Assembly (NCBI GenBank): GCA_045113695.1
Contig: JBGUJG010000130.1
Coordinates: 33,902-97,901, forward strand
Length of the DNA: 64,000 nucleotides
Direction: 5' to 3'
Source of the DNA: UBA4246 sp045113695
GTDB lineage: Bacteria; Bacillota; Clostridia; Christensenellales; Aristaeellaceae
Position numbers and translations under genes: made by a program. Below are positions 1 through 8,696 of this stretch, in pieces; within the stretch, counting starts at the first letter, position 1, and every line of letters starts with the position of its first letter. The notes beneath the pieces were generated by a model. That model did no database searches. It was not told the DNA's origin and saw nothing but the letters and a program-made list of their open reading frames with translations.

Positions 1-86
1 ATCAGAATATCCAGCACGTCGGTCAGGGTCAGGAGATGGGTCATGTTCCACCAGAAATTGTCCAACGCGTTCCAAACAGACTGCAT
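1..86 (-). CDS. N-terminal fragment, probably CdaA-type diadenylate cyclase
   Basis: Only the first 28 codons are in the window; the gene runs off the left edge on the minus strand. The ATG at 86 has a GAGGTGAAGG-like ribosome site just upstream. The peptide contains an LTLTDVLDIL stretch, which resembles the start of the first membrane segment of CdaA/DacA proteins (an xxxDIxDILLV pattern is usual there). CdaA makes cyclic di-AMP at the membrane. Family assignment rests on this short stretch only; the catalytic DGA/RHR motifs lie outside the window, so another membrane protein is possible. Confidence 0.45.
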   Translation of the reverse strand, partial: MQSVWNALDNFWWNMTHLLTLTDVLDIL

Positions 87-114
87 ACCTTCACCTCGGC
101 CCCAGGATAATTCA

Positions 115-143
115 ATTATACAACATTTCTGCCGCGGAATAAA
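115..143 (-). promoter_or_regulatory. Predicted sigma-A promoter for the left-edge gene
   Basis: On the minus strand a perfect TATAAT (115-120) is preceded at 17 nt by a weak -35 TTTATT (138-143). It lies about 29 nt upstream of the ATG at 86. The rest of the 87-245 interval shows only GC-rich sequence. Confidence 0.5.
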
Positions 144-245
144 GCCCCTGATGTAAATAATTCCCCGCCGGAGAGGGCCGGGCCCGTCGGCAGACGCGCG
201 GGCAGGGTCCTCAAAACCTTTGCCGGACTGTCTCCTCTTTCGCCT

Positions 246-1538
246 TCAGTTTTGTTCGGTCATCATCAGAATGATTTCATGGTCCGTTTCCCGCATGCCG
301 ACCCGGGCCAGGCGGGCAAAATTGGCGATGGATTTTTCCACCCCCTTGACCACCAGGCCGTCCCCGCCGTAGAACTGCTGGCCGTTTTTATACATCTCGT
401 AGCCGAAAATGCCTGTTTCAACGGCCATGGCGATCTTGGCGGCGCAGGACGACTTTGCTCCGTCGCAGACGATGCCGGAGGTGATGGCCAGGGCGTTGAC
501 GATCGTATGGGCGACATCCTTCTCGCTGCCGCCCTGAAGATAGGCAATGCCCGCCCCGGCACCGGCACCGGCGCTGACCGCGCCGCAGTAGGCGGACAGC
601 CGGCCGATCCCGGTCTTGCAGTGCAGGGTGACCAGGTTCGAGACCAGCAGGGCGCGGTACAGCCTGTCCCGGCCCGTACGGAGGCCCTCCGCATACACGA
701 TGACCGGCAGTGAAGCGGTCAGCCCCTGGTTGCCGCTCCCCGAACAGATGACGACCGGGAGGGCCGACCCGTTCATGCGGGCGTCCGAACCCGCCGCCGC
801 GTACGCCCTGGCCCGCGTCCGCAGGCTGCCGTCTGTCTTCAGCAGCACTTTGCCGATGTTCGCGCCGTAATCGTGACGCAGCCCTTCTTCCGCGATGGCG
901 GTATTGTAAGCGATCTGCCGGTCCAGCATGGGCCGTACGTCGTCCAGGCTGCAGGTATCGGCGAACCAGCAGATTTTCTCCACGGTAAGCAGCGTATAAT
1001 CCGGCAGGTTTCCGTCGTGTTCTCCCGGGTCTTTCCCGGCCGGGACGGCCCTGTCGAGCAGGACTTCCCCGTCCCGTTCGATCCGCACGATATGGGTGTG
1101 CTCACCCGCGATCCGCACTTTCGCCCAGTCAGATCCGCTGTATACAGTGACGATCATGTCCAGCGGACAGTCGGACAGAAGCGGCCTGACCTCCGTGCGG
1201 GTCTTTTCCATGTACGGTCCGAGTTTCTCCCTGATTTCCTCCGTAACGCGGGAGATCACCTCCAGGCCGGCGTGCTCATCCCCGCCCAGGACACCGATGC
1301 AGGCCGCAGCCGGGATGCCCCGGCGGCCCCCGGTGTTCGGAACGACAACGCTTTTGACGTTCTTGATGATGTTGCCGCTCGCCTCCACCAGGATTCTGTC
1401 CGGCAGCTTTCCCAGAACCGCGCGCGCCGAAGCCGCGCAGTAGGCCAGGGCAATGGGCTCCGTACATCCCATCGCGCTGATCAGCTCGCGCCGCAGGATT
1501 TCCACATAGGTCCTGTAAATCAGCTGATCCCGTTCCAT
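246..1538 (-). CDS. L-cysteine desulfidase / UPF0597-family Fe-S lyase
   Basis: A 430-residue protein of the serine-dehydratase-alpha-like UPF0597 family (CdsB/YhaM type). Members use a [4Fe-4S] cluster to remove sulfide or water from an amino acid; bacterial CdsB degrades L-cysteine to pyruvate, ammonia and H2S. Seen here: GCTEPIA near residue 24, PNTGGRRGIP near 68, CSGSGNQG in the middle, and CDGAKSSCAAKIA near the C-terminus, which together supply the expected cluster Cys residues. The ATG at 1538 is chosen because an AGGGGAG ribosome site lies about 9 nt upstream; an in-frame upstream ATG at 1622 lacks one and would overlap the promoter. It is monocistronic. The exact substrate (cysteine or serine) cannot be told from sequence. 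Confidence 0.85.
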   Translation of the reverse strand: MERDQLIYRTYVEILRRELISAMGCTEPIALAYCAASARAVLGKLPDRILVEASGNIIKNVKSVVVPNTGGRRGIPAAACIGVLGGDEHAGLEVISRVTEEIREKLGPYMEKTRTEVRPLLSDCPLDMIVTVYSGSDWAKVRIAGEHTHIVRIERDGEVLLDRAVPAGKDPGEHDGNLPDYTLLTVEKICWFADTCSLDDVRPMLDRQIAYNTAIAEEGLRHDYGANIGKVLLKTDGSLRTRARAYAAAGSDARMNGSALPVVICSGSGNQGLTASLPVIVYAEGLRTGRDRLYRALLVSNLVTLHCKTGIGRLSAYCGAVSAGAGAGAGIAYLQGGSEKDVAHTIVNALAITSGIVCDGAKSSCAAKIAMAVETGIFGYEMYKNGQQFYGGDGLVVKGVEKSIANFARLARVGMRETDHEIILMMTEQN

Positions 1539-1584
1539 ATCCCGCTCCCCTTTTTCCGGAGACTGTTCCGTTTTTTCACAGATT

Positions 1585-1614
1585 ATTATAACAGATAACA
1601 AACCAGGAATACAA
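1585..1614 (-). promoter_or_regulatory. Promoter for the CdsB-like gene
   Basis: On the minus strand a perfect TATAAT (1585-1590) with an extended TGT upstream is preceded by TTGTAT (1609-1614) at 18 nt. It sits about 47 nt from the ATG at 1538. Confidence 0.65.
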
Positions 1615-1707
1615 TCCGGCAATTCCGGCAGCCGGCGCGGAATCGCCGTTTATTGTGTTTTTTTCGTGTTCTGTCCGGCAGCCGGACACACTCTGCGAAA
1701 AATGGGT

Positions 1708-1736
1708 TTGAAGAATCACGCTGCGGATGGTATAAT
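1708..1736 (+). promoter_or_regulatory. Promoter for the SpoIIE-type phosphatase gene
   Basis: TTGAAG (1708-1713), 17-nt spacer ending in an extended TGG, and TATAAT (1731-1736). The ATG at 1781 follows after a 45-nt leader with an AAGGGAA ribosome site. This promoter diverges from the one at 1585-1614. Confidence 0.75.
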
Positions 1737-1780
1737 TGAATGTCTGAACGTTGACTCTCGGCAGTAAAGAAGGGAAACTC

Positions 1781-3862
1781 ATGGCATTTGCAGACATTCT
1801 GAGAATGGCCGCAGCGACAGCGGGCTATGTGCTGATGACCGGCCTGCTGTGGCGGTTTTTCTGGGCCAATAAAACGCATACGGGCGCAAAAAAAATCATC
1901 ATCGGCCTGATCTACGGGGCATGCTCCGTAGCCGCGAATCATTCCGGCGTTCATGTGGAGGATCTTCTGATCCTGAACGTCCGGGACGTCGGGCCGCTGG
2001 CGGCGGGACTGTTTTTCAGCCCCGTCTCCGGCATTATCGCCGGCACGATCGGCGGCGCGGAACGGTTTGCGGCCGGAGAGCTCTGGGGCATCGGCACGTT
2101 CACGGAGCTTGCCTGCGGCATGAGCACCTTCCTGGCCGGTCTGCTCTCCGCCGTCATGAAAAAAAGGATTTATCAGAACAAACGGCCGCCGGCCACCCAG
2201 GCTTTCTTTCTGGGCGCCGTAACGGAAGTCTTCCATATGTACGCGATTCTGTTTACAAACCGCTCCTCGCTGTACCTGGCCTATATCGTGGTACGGACGG
2301 CCGCTGTCCCGATGATCATTTTCACGGCGTTCGGGCTGGCGCTGTGCTCGGCGGTGGTCATGAAGCTGGCCGGCGACAAGACAGACCTGGGTCTTTGGCA
2401 TGAAGCGGAAGAGATTCCGCTCACGGTGCTGTTCCAACGGGCCCTGCTGGGCGTGACCATCATACTGTTTGCTTTCAACTTCGTCGTCAGCTACAACCTG
2501 CAGACCAGGCTCGTCAACGAAAGCGTGGAGAATGAACTGAACTCCATCGCCTACGAGAAAAAAGCATTTTATCAGCAAACCAGGGATATGGACAAGCTGG
2601 CGGATTCTCTGACCGACACGGGCAATCCGTCCATGCTGCTGTGCATCGTGGATAAGGAAACAGGAGCGGCCGTCCATTTCCGCCGGGACATTCCCCCCAT
2701 GGAAAACACCGTACCGCCGGAAGACATGGAAAAGTTCCTCGGCATTCAGGATAAAGCTCCTGTCAAACTGAGACTCCCCTGGCTTTCGGACACGGAGCTG
2801 CTGGCCAAGGTCATTCCCCTGAGCAGCGAACGGCTGCTGGTACTGCTCCGGGAGATGGACACGGTCTATTCTGCCCGGGACTCGCAGATTTATGAAAACA
2901 CGCTGTCGGATATCCTGCTGTTCACCGTTCTCTATATGCTGATCGCCATGCTGGCCGACCGGCTGGTCGTCAGGAACCTGCACCGGGTGAACGCATCCCT
3001 GCGGAAGATCACCGGCGGCGACCTGAACGAAACCGTCTGGGTGCGCAGCAGCGCGGAATTCGCGGAGCTGAGCGACGATATCAACAAAACCGTCACATCG
3101 CTCCGGGGATATATCGACGCGGCGGAGCAGCATATGCGGGATGAGCTGAAGCTGGCCGCCACGATTCAGGATTCCGCCCTGCCGAAAAATTTCAGACTGC
3201 CCACGGAGGGCATCGATCTTTTCGCCCTCATGACGCCCGCGAAGACCGTGGGCGGAGACTTCTATGATTTCTTCTACATCAACAAGGATCATCTCTGTCT
3301 GGTGATTGCCGACGTCAGCGGCAAGGGCGTTCCCGCCTCCCTGTTCATGATGCGGGCGAAAACCGCCATCAAATACTATACCCGAAGCGGCCTTGGGCCG
3401 GCCCAGCTCCTTGAGAAGGTCAACCATACCCTCTGCGAAGGAAACGACGCAGACATGTTTGTGACCGTCTGGGTCGGGATCCTGAACCTGACAACCGGAC
3501 TGATGCAGTGCTCCAACGCCGGGCATGAATACCCGCTGCTGATGCGCGCGGGCGGGGACTATGAAGTGCTCAAAGACAAGCACAGCCTGGCGCTGGCCGT
3601 CATGAAAGGCATACCGCTCAGTGAATACCAGCTTCAGCTCCATCCGGGCGACCGCCTTTTTGTCTATACGGACGGGGTTCCCGAAGCCATCAACGAAAAG
3701 GAAGAAGCCTATGGGCTGGAACGGCTGGCGGATCGGCTGAACCGGCTCAGGAACGTCAGCCAGGAATGGGCGCTGGAAGACGTGCTGCAGGATATCCGCA
3801 ACTTTGCCGGAAAAGCCGAGCAGTTTGACGACATCACCATGCTGGGGCTGACGTATCATTGA
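1781..3862 (+). CDS. Membrane sensor with HAMP and SpoIIE-type PP2C phosphatase domain
   Basis: A 693-residue protein. Residues about 1-170 form a multi-helix 5TM-LYT-like receptor region with NVRDVGPLAAGLFFSP and an acidic GGAERFAAG stretch. A further helix at about 220-240, an extracytoplasmic segment, a helix at about 373-396 and a HAMP linker at about 398-450 follow. The C-terminal ~220 residues are a SpoIIE/RsbU PP2C domain with GGDFYDFF, ADVSGKGVPASLFM, GHEYPL, YTDGVPE and FDDITM, which carry the metal-binding Asp residues. Such enzymes dephosphorylate anti-anti-sigma proteins in partner-switching pathways. No sigma/anti-sigma partner is encoded nearby, so its target is unknown. Catalytic residues look intact. 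Confidence 0.88.
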   Translation: MAFADILRMAAATAGYVLMTGLLWRFFWANKTHTGAKKIIIGLIYGACSVAANHSGVHVEDLLILNVRDVGPLAAGLFFSPVSGIIAGTIGGAERFAAGELWGIGTFTELACGMSTFLAGLLSAVMKKRIYQNKRPPATQAFFLGAVTEVFHMYAILFTNRSSLYLAYIVVRTAAVPMIIFTAFGLALCSAVVMKLAGDKTDLGLWHEAEEIPLTVLFQRALLGVTIILFAFNFVVSYNLQTRLVNESVENELNSIAYEKKAFYQQTRDMDKLADSLTDTGNPSMLLCIVDKETGAAVHFRRDIPPMENTVPPEDMEKFLGIQDKAPVKLRLPWLSDTELLAKVIPLSSERLLVLLREMDTVYSARDSQIYENTLSDILLFTVLYMLIAMLADRLVVRNLHRVNASLRKITGGDLNETVWVRSSAEFAELSDDINKTVTSLRGYIDAAEQHMRDELKLAATIQDSALPKNFRLPTEGIDLFALMTPAKTVGGDFYDFFYINKDHLCLVIADVSGKGVPASLFMMRAKTAIKYYTRSGLGPAQLLEKVNHTLCEGNDADMFVTVWVGILNLTTGLMQCSNAGHEYPLLMRAGGDYEVLKDKHSLALAVMKGIPLSEYQLQLHPGDRLFVYTDGVPEAINEKEEAYGLERLADRLNRLRNVSQEWALEDVLQDIRNFAGKAEQFDDITMLGLTYH

Positions 3863-3888
3863 CAGGCTGAAAAACTCTGTGATAGAAT
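3859..3888 (+). promoter_or_regulatory. Promoter overlapping the upstream stop codon
   Basis: TTGACA (3859-3864), 18-nt spacer, TAGAAT (3883-3888). The -35 box contains the TGA stop codon (3860-3862) of the phosphatase gene. It would drive the aminopeptidase gene starting at 3959. Confidence 0.7.
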
Positions 3889-3958
3889 CGGTTCAGATTG
3901 TTGATTGTTTGACGGTTCTTCAGGCTGCGCCGCCTGGGGAGCGGGAAGGAGTATCATC

Positions 3959-4996
3959 ATGAGCAGCTTTGACGAAAAATACTGTCTGGATCAGTTTCAG
4001 AAGCTCCTAGCCATCGACAGCACGACCGGCCAGTTCCGGGAGATCCAGGATTACGTCTGCGGGGAGATCGAACGGCTCGGCTTCCCGATGGAAGTGACCC
4101 ACAAGGGCGGCGTGATCGCGGACCTCGGCGGGGAGGGAAACGACCTGGCCGTCACCGCCCATCTGGACGACATCGGCCTGATGGTGCGGCGGATCAACAA
4201 GGACGGGACACTGAACGTCTGCCGGGTCGGCGGCCTGTATCCCTTCTACTGCCTGATGGAAAATGTCCGCGTCTATACCCGGGACGGCCAGGTGTACACC
4301 GGCTCCGTCTGCCGCACCCCGGGCTCCGTTCACGTGACGGAGGAAGAGCTGAGGGTCGACGGGCCGGATTACCGCAAGAACATCTGCGTCGTGCTGGACC
4401 TGCCGGTCAAAACGGCCGAAGATACCCGGCGCCTGGGGATCGAGACCGGCGATATGATCGCCCTGGAGCCCCGCTTCACCATGTCCGGCGGCTACATCAA
4501 GTCCCGCTTTGTGGACGACAAGGCCTGCGCCGCCGTCCTGCTGGCCGTCATGAAGACCGTTAAAGAGCAGAACCTCCGGCTGAACCGCCGGGTGCTGGCC
4601 TATTTCGCCATGTATGAGGAGATCGGCCACGGCACCACCTACCTGCCCGCCGGCGTCAAGGATATCCTGGCCATCGACATCGCGCCGACCGGCCCGGACC
4701 AGACGTCCGACGAGCAGAAGGTGACCATCTTCTGCAAGGACTCCCGCTTCCCCTACCACTACGAGTTTGCCAACGAGCTGCGCGCGGCGGCGATCCGGAA
4801 CCATGTGGACTATGTGATGGATGTGTTCACCCCCCATTACGGAACCGACGGGGACGCCTCCGTGACCGCCGGCTATGACATCCGCCACGCCGGTATCGGC
4901 CCGGGCACCCTGAACAGCCACGGCTACGAGCGCACGCACATCGACGGACTGCGCAATGTCTACGACCTGACCCTGGCCTACATCACCGGGCAGTGA
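3959..4996 (+). CDS. M42-family metallo-aminopeptidase
   Basis: A 345-residue cytoplasmic dinuclear metal aminopeptidase of the M42 (glutamyl/leucyl aminopeptidase, tetrahedral TET) family, which trims peptides to amino acids. Expected metal and catalytic residues are visible in order: TAHLDDIG (H68, D70), RFVDDKACA, MYEEIGHG (the Glu pair), AIDIAP and the late TDGDAS/GIGxxxLNSHGYERTH region. The ATG at 3959 is selected for the GGAAGGAG site about 9 nt upstream. The gene lies just before a peptide-import operon, which fits use of imported oligopeptides, although it has its own promoter. Confidence 0.85.
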   Translation: MSSFDEKYCLDQFQKLLAIDSTTGQFREIQDYVCGEIERLGFPMEVTHKGGVIADLGGEGNDLAVTAHLDDIGLMVRRINKDGTLNVCRVGGLYPFYCLMENVRVYTRDGQVYTGSVCRTPGSVHVTEEELRVDGPDYRKNICVVLDLPVKTAEDTRRLGIETGDMIALEPRFTMSGGYIKSRFVDDKACAAVLLAVMKTVKEQNLRLNRRVLAYFAMYEEIGHGTTYLPAGVKDILAIDIAPTGPDQTSDEQKVTIFCKDSRFPYHYEFANELRAAAIRNHVDYVMDVFTPHYGTDGDASVTAGYDIRHAGIGPGTLNSHGYERTHIDGLRNVYDLTLAYITGQ

Positions 4997-5099
4997 ACCC
5001 CGTTCCTGCGGGAACAACCGTTCGTAAATGCAGGCATACAATCATACAGAAATACAAAAAGAAAACAGCCTGCACGCAGCATAATCCCCGCGTTCATGT

Positions 5100-5128
5100 T
5101 TGACTTATCCTGCCGTATACTGTATAAT
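5100..5128 (+). promoter_or_regulatory. Promoter of the peptide ABC operon
   Basis: TTGACT (5100-5105), 17-nt spacer and TATAAT (5123-5128) lie 58 nt upstream of the substrate-binding-protein ATG, near consensus on both boxes. Confidence 0.8.
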
Positions 5129-5185
5129 CTCTCATTATCGGCAGCGGATGCTGTTTCCATTTTTTATCAAGGAGGAATCATCTTT

Positions 5186-6772
5186 ATGAAGAAACTGCTC
5201 ACCTTATTGGTTGCAGCCGTGATGCTCCTGTCCCTGACGGCTGTGGCCGGCGCGGAAGGCAAAGTCCTGCGCTTCGGCCAGATGGATGCCAAGGTCGGCT
5301 ACGACCCGCAGACGAATACCAACTCCGGCGCGACCACGACCGAAGACTGCGTGGTGGAGCCCCTCTACTACTGGAATGACCAGAACGAGCTGATCCCCCT
5401 GCTGGCCGAGGACTTCCCGGAGATTTCCGACGACGGCCTGGTTTACACCTTCAAGCTCCGCCAGGGCGTCAAGTTCTCCGACGGGACGGACCTGACCACG
5501 GACGACGTCAAGTTCACCTTCGAACGCATGTTCAAGCCGGAAACGCTCGCCAAATCCACCTATATGTATGACATGATCGTTGGCGCCAAGGAAATGATCA
5601 AGGGAGAAGCGACTGAGCTGGCCGGCTTTGAAGCGGTGGACGATTACACCTTCAAATTCACCCTGACCCAGCCCTTCTCCTGCTTCTACAAGAACCTGGG
5701 CATCATCTATTCCGCGATCTTCCCGCGCGAAGCCTGCGAAGCTGCCGGCAGCGACTGGGGCGTCAAGACCCTGATCGGCACCGGTCCCTACATCCTCAAG
5801 AGCTCCGACGCCACCGGCAACGTGCTGGTCAAGAACACCAACTACTGGGGCAGCGAACCGCACTTTGACGAGATCGACATCATCTTCTACGACAACAACA
5901 ACACCAAGCTGATGGCCTTTGAAAACGGCGACATCGATCTGTGCGACGTCACCTCCTCCCTGTACCTGCAGTACCTGGGCACCGAAATGGAAGAAAAGTG
6001 CCACCACTTCTCCAAGCTGGGCACCTACTTCTTCAACACGAACGTCAGCGAAACCTTCAAGGGCGAAAAGAACCCGCTGGCCGATGTCCGCGTCCGCGAA
6101 GCGATCTCCCTGGCGATCGACCGCGACCTGATCTGCGAATTCGTGGAGAACGGTCTGGCCGTACCCGCCACCGGCATGATCAACCAGTTCCAGCTGGGCT
6201 ACATCGCCCGCGAACCCTACGAACATAACCTGGATAAAGCCAAAGCCCTGCTGGCGGAAGCCGGCTATGCCGACGGCTGCACCATCACCGCGACCATCCG
6301 CACCCAGGATCAGCCCGATATGATCCAGATCCAGAGCGACCTGGCTCAGGTGGGCATCACGATGAACATCGAAGTCGTGGACGCCGCCGTCTGGTCCAGC
6401 GAGCGCGCCGCCGGCAACGTGCAGTGTCTGCTCATGGGCTGGTTCCCGCTGTACGCCGACGCTGACAACAACATCTACTCTTTCTTCCACTCCACCAATT
6501 CCCCCGGCAAGTCCTGCTTCTACAACAGCCCCGAGTTCGACGCCCTGATGGACGCCGCCCGCTTCTCTACGGATGACGCGGAGCGCCAGAAGCTGTACGA
6601 GCAGGCGGACGACATCCTGAGCCGCGTGGATTACGGCGGAATCCCGCTGTACTATCCCTACGGCGTGTTCGCCGCGCAGGATTATGTGACGAACTTCACC
6701 GTCGGCAATCTGATCTATCACGTCGCCTATGATGTCGATTTCGACATGGATATCTACAACGCTCAGAAGTAA
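5186..6772 (+). CDS. Peptide ABC transporter substrate-binding protein (SBP family 5)
   Basis: A 528-residue exported binding protein of the DppA/OppA type that captures di- or oligopeptides for the permease encoded downstream. Residues 1-22 form a signal peptide ending VAGAEG, with no lipobox Cys, so it appears to be cleaved by signal peptidase I rather than lipidated; anchoring is unclear. The mature part has the family features KLRQGVKFSDGTDL, TDDVKFTFERM and NTNYWG. The ATG at 5186 follows a GGAGG site at 5171-5175. It is the first gene of a five-gene operon; a 100-nt gap separates it from the permease gene. Ligand specificity (peptide, nickel, opine) is not determined by sequence alone. 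Confidence 0.88.
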   Translation: MKKLLTLLVAAVMLLSLTAVAGAEGKVLRFGQMDAKVGYDPQTNTNSGATTTEDCVVEPLYYWNDQNELIPLLAEDFPEISDDGLVYTFKLRQGVKFSDGTDLTTDDVKFTFERMFKPETLAKSTYMYDMIVGAKEMIKGEATELAGFEAVDDYTFKFTLTQPFSCFYKNLGIIYSAIFPREACEAAGSDWGVKTLIGTGPYILKSSDATGNVLVKNTNYWGSEPHFDEIDIIFYDNNNTKLMAFENGDIDLCDVTSSLYLQYLGTEMEEKCHHFSKLGTYFFNTNVSETFKGEKNPLADVRVREAISLAIDRDLICEFVENGLAVPATGMINQFQLGYIAREPYEHNLDKAKALLAEAGYADGCTITATIRTQDQPDMIQIQSDLAQVGITMNIEVVDAAVWSSERAAGNVQCLLMGWFPLYADADNNIYSFFHSTNSPGKSCFYNSPEFDALMDAARFSTDDAERQKLYEQADDILSRVDYGGIPLYYPYGVFAAQDYVTNFTVGNLIYHVAYDVDFDMDIYNAQK

Positions 6773-6872
6773 CATCTGATCTTTCCGAACGGCAGGCACA
6801 ATGGACGGCGTGATTCCGCCATTGCGCCTGCCTTCTGTTTTCGGAATACCACGCTTCCCTGGGAGGGATTAC

Positions 6873-7811
6873 ATGGTCAATTATCTCGTCCGGCGCGTGC
6901 TGCAGGCGATCGGCGTCATCCTGGCGATTTCCCTGATCACGTTTTTTATCCTGAACATCGTTCCGGGGGATCCGGTGCAGATCATGCTGGGAGACCTCGC
7001 CACACAGGACGCCATTGAGCAGGTCCGCCAGCAGATGGGGCTGGATCAGCCGGTCTGGCGCCAGTACCTGAACTGGGTGGGAAACATGCTGCACGGGGAC
7101 TTCGGCACCTCTTATTTCCAGCACCGGCCGGTCATGGAACTGCTGATGATCTCCTTCGGTTACACAATCCGGCTGGCCCTGTTCGCCTACCTGCTGGCGG
7201 TCGCGATCGGTCTGGTCTTCGGCATTCTGGCAGCGGTTTTCCACAACAAATGGATCGACAAGTTGCTGATGATCCTCGCCGTGGGCGGCATTTCCGCCCC
7301 CAACTTCTGGGTGGCCATCATCCTGCAGATCGTCTTCGGCCTGACCCTCAAGTGGTTCCCTATCTCCGGCGCCAAGGATTTCAGCTACTACGTCCTGCCG
7401 GCCGTCGCCCTGGGGACCCGCTACGCCGCCTCCATCGCCAGGATCACCCGCAACTCCATGCTGGAAGTGACCAAGCAGGATTATATCCGCACGGCGGAAG
7501 CCAAGGGCCTGAGCGACTGGCTGATCGTGATGCGGCACACGTTCCGCAACGCCCTGATCCCGGTGATCACCGTGGCCGGAACGGACCTTGGCAATATCCT
7601 GACCGGCTCCATGCTGATCGAATCGGTGTTCCAGATCAGCGGCATCGGCAAGCTGATGGTGGACGCCATCGGCCAGCGCGACCTGCCGCTGGTGCAGGGC
7701 GGCGTCATGTACATCGCTTTCATCTGCGTACTGGTCTACCTGATCGTCGACCTGCTGTACGGCGTAGTCGATCCGAGAATCCGCCTGGGAGGAGGGGACT
7801 CGCATGAGTAA
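6873..7811 (+). CDS. Peptide ABC transporter permease, DppB/OppB type
   Basis: A 312-residue inner-membrane permease with an N-terminal transmembrane segment (VNYLVRRVLQAIGVILAI), the typical PGDPVQIMLGD extracytoplasmic motif and five more helices. The cytoplasmic EAA-like loop is TAEAKGLSDWLIVMRHTFRN, which docks to the ATPases. The ATG at 6873 is chosen over an upstream in-frame ATG (6801) because GGGAGGG lies 5-11 nt before it. Its last 8 nt overlap the start of the next gene, so the pair is translationally coupled. Confidence 0.9.
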   Translation: MVNYLVRRVLQAIGVILAISLITFFILNIVPGDPVQIMLGDLATQDAIEQVRQQMGLDQPVWRQYLNWVGNMLHGDFGTSYFQHRPVMELLMISFGYTIRLALFAYLLAVAIGLVFGILAAVFHNKWIDKLLMILAVGGISAPNFWVAIILQIVFGLTLKWFPISGAKDFSYYVLPAVALGTRYAASIARITRNSMLEVTKQDYIRTAEAKGLSDWLIVMRHTFRNALIPVITVAGTDLGNILTGSMLIESVFQISGIGKLMVDAIGQRDLPLVQGGVMYIAFICVLVYLIVDLLYGVVDPRIRLGGGDSHE

Positions 7812-8673
7812 GGAAAAGAAAAAAACCAACAGCCAGTCTTACTACCGGGTTTCTTTCGCCATCCTCCGGAGAAACAAGCTGGCCATGTTCTGTCTGGGCA
7901 TCGTGATCCTGCTGATCCTGATCGCGGTCTTCGCTCCCTGGCTGACCCCCTACAATCCCAACCTGAACGATGTGCGCAACCGTTTCCAGAGCCCCAGCTG
8001 GGCGCATCCCTTCGGGACGGACGAGTACGGCCGGGACATCCTGACCCGTGTCTTCTACGGGTGCCGGATCTCCCTGTCCGTGGGCATCATTTCCCAGCTG
8101 ATCGCCTCTTTCCTGGGGTATTTCATCGGGGTCTGCGCGGGCTATTACGGCGGGAAGGTGGACTCTGTGCTGTCCTTTATCATTCAGGTATTTTCTTCCT
8201 TCCCCTTCCTGCTGTTCGCCATCGCCGTCATGTTCATCCTGGGGCCGGGCCTTGTCAACCTGTACATCGCCCTGGGCCTGCTGGGCTGGACATCGACGGC
8301 CAGGCTGATCCGCGGCGAGGTGATGCGGCTCAAAAACAGCGAATACATCCAAGCCTGCATCGTCGGGGGCGGCTCCGGCTGGCGGATCATCATCAAGCAT
8401 CTGCTGCCCAACTGCGTCCCCACCCTGATCATCACGATCACGATGGGCATCCCGAGGGCCATTCTTTCAGAAGCCTCTCTGAGCTTCCTGGGCCTCGGCG
8501 TCTCCCCGCCCACTGCTTCCTGGGGTGCGATGATTTCCTACGCCCAGCAGTATATCCGGAAATACGCCTATTACAGCCTTTTCCCCGGTTTTGCCATCAT
8601 CATCTGCGTGCTGGCCTTCAACCTTCTGGGCGACGGCCTGCGCGACGCGCTGGATCCCAAACTGCGCAGCTGA
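7804..8673 (+). CDS. Peptide ABC transporter permease, DppC/OppC type
   Basis: A 289-residue permease with the OppC N-terminal cytoplasmic tail, a first helix at about residues 30-50 (MFCLGIVILLILIAVFAPW) and the family HPFGTDEYGRDILTRV motif, followed by five helices. The EAA-like loop reads QACIVGGGSGWRIIIKHLLPN. It forms the heterodimeric channel with the preceding gene product, overlapping it by 8 nt, and is followed after 23 nt by the ATPase gene. Confidence 0.9.
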   Translation: MSKEKKKTNSQSYYRVSFAILRRNKLAMFCLGIVILLILIAVFAPWLTPYNPNLNDVRNRFQSPSWAHPFGTDEYGRDILTRVFYGCRISLSVGIISQLIASFLGYFIGVCAGYYGGKVDSVLSFIIQVFSSFPFLLFAIAVMFILGPGLVNLYIALGLLGWTSTARLIRGEVMRLKNSEYIQACIVGGGSGWRIIIKHLLPNCVPTLIITITMGIPRAILSEASLSFLGLGVSPPTASWGAMISYAQQYIRKYAYYSLFPGFAIIICVLAFNLLGDGLRDALDPKLRS

Positions 8674-8696
8674 CAGCCTGAAAGGAGTTTTTTACC

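Noticed and set aside
252..1598. Long open frames opposite the CdsB-like gene
   Set aside because: They have no family resemblance and no ribosome sites and arise from the high GC content opposite a real gene; the same holds for the long frames opposite most other genes here.
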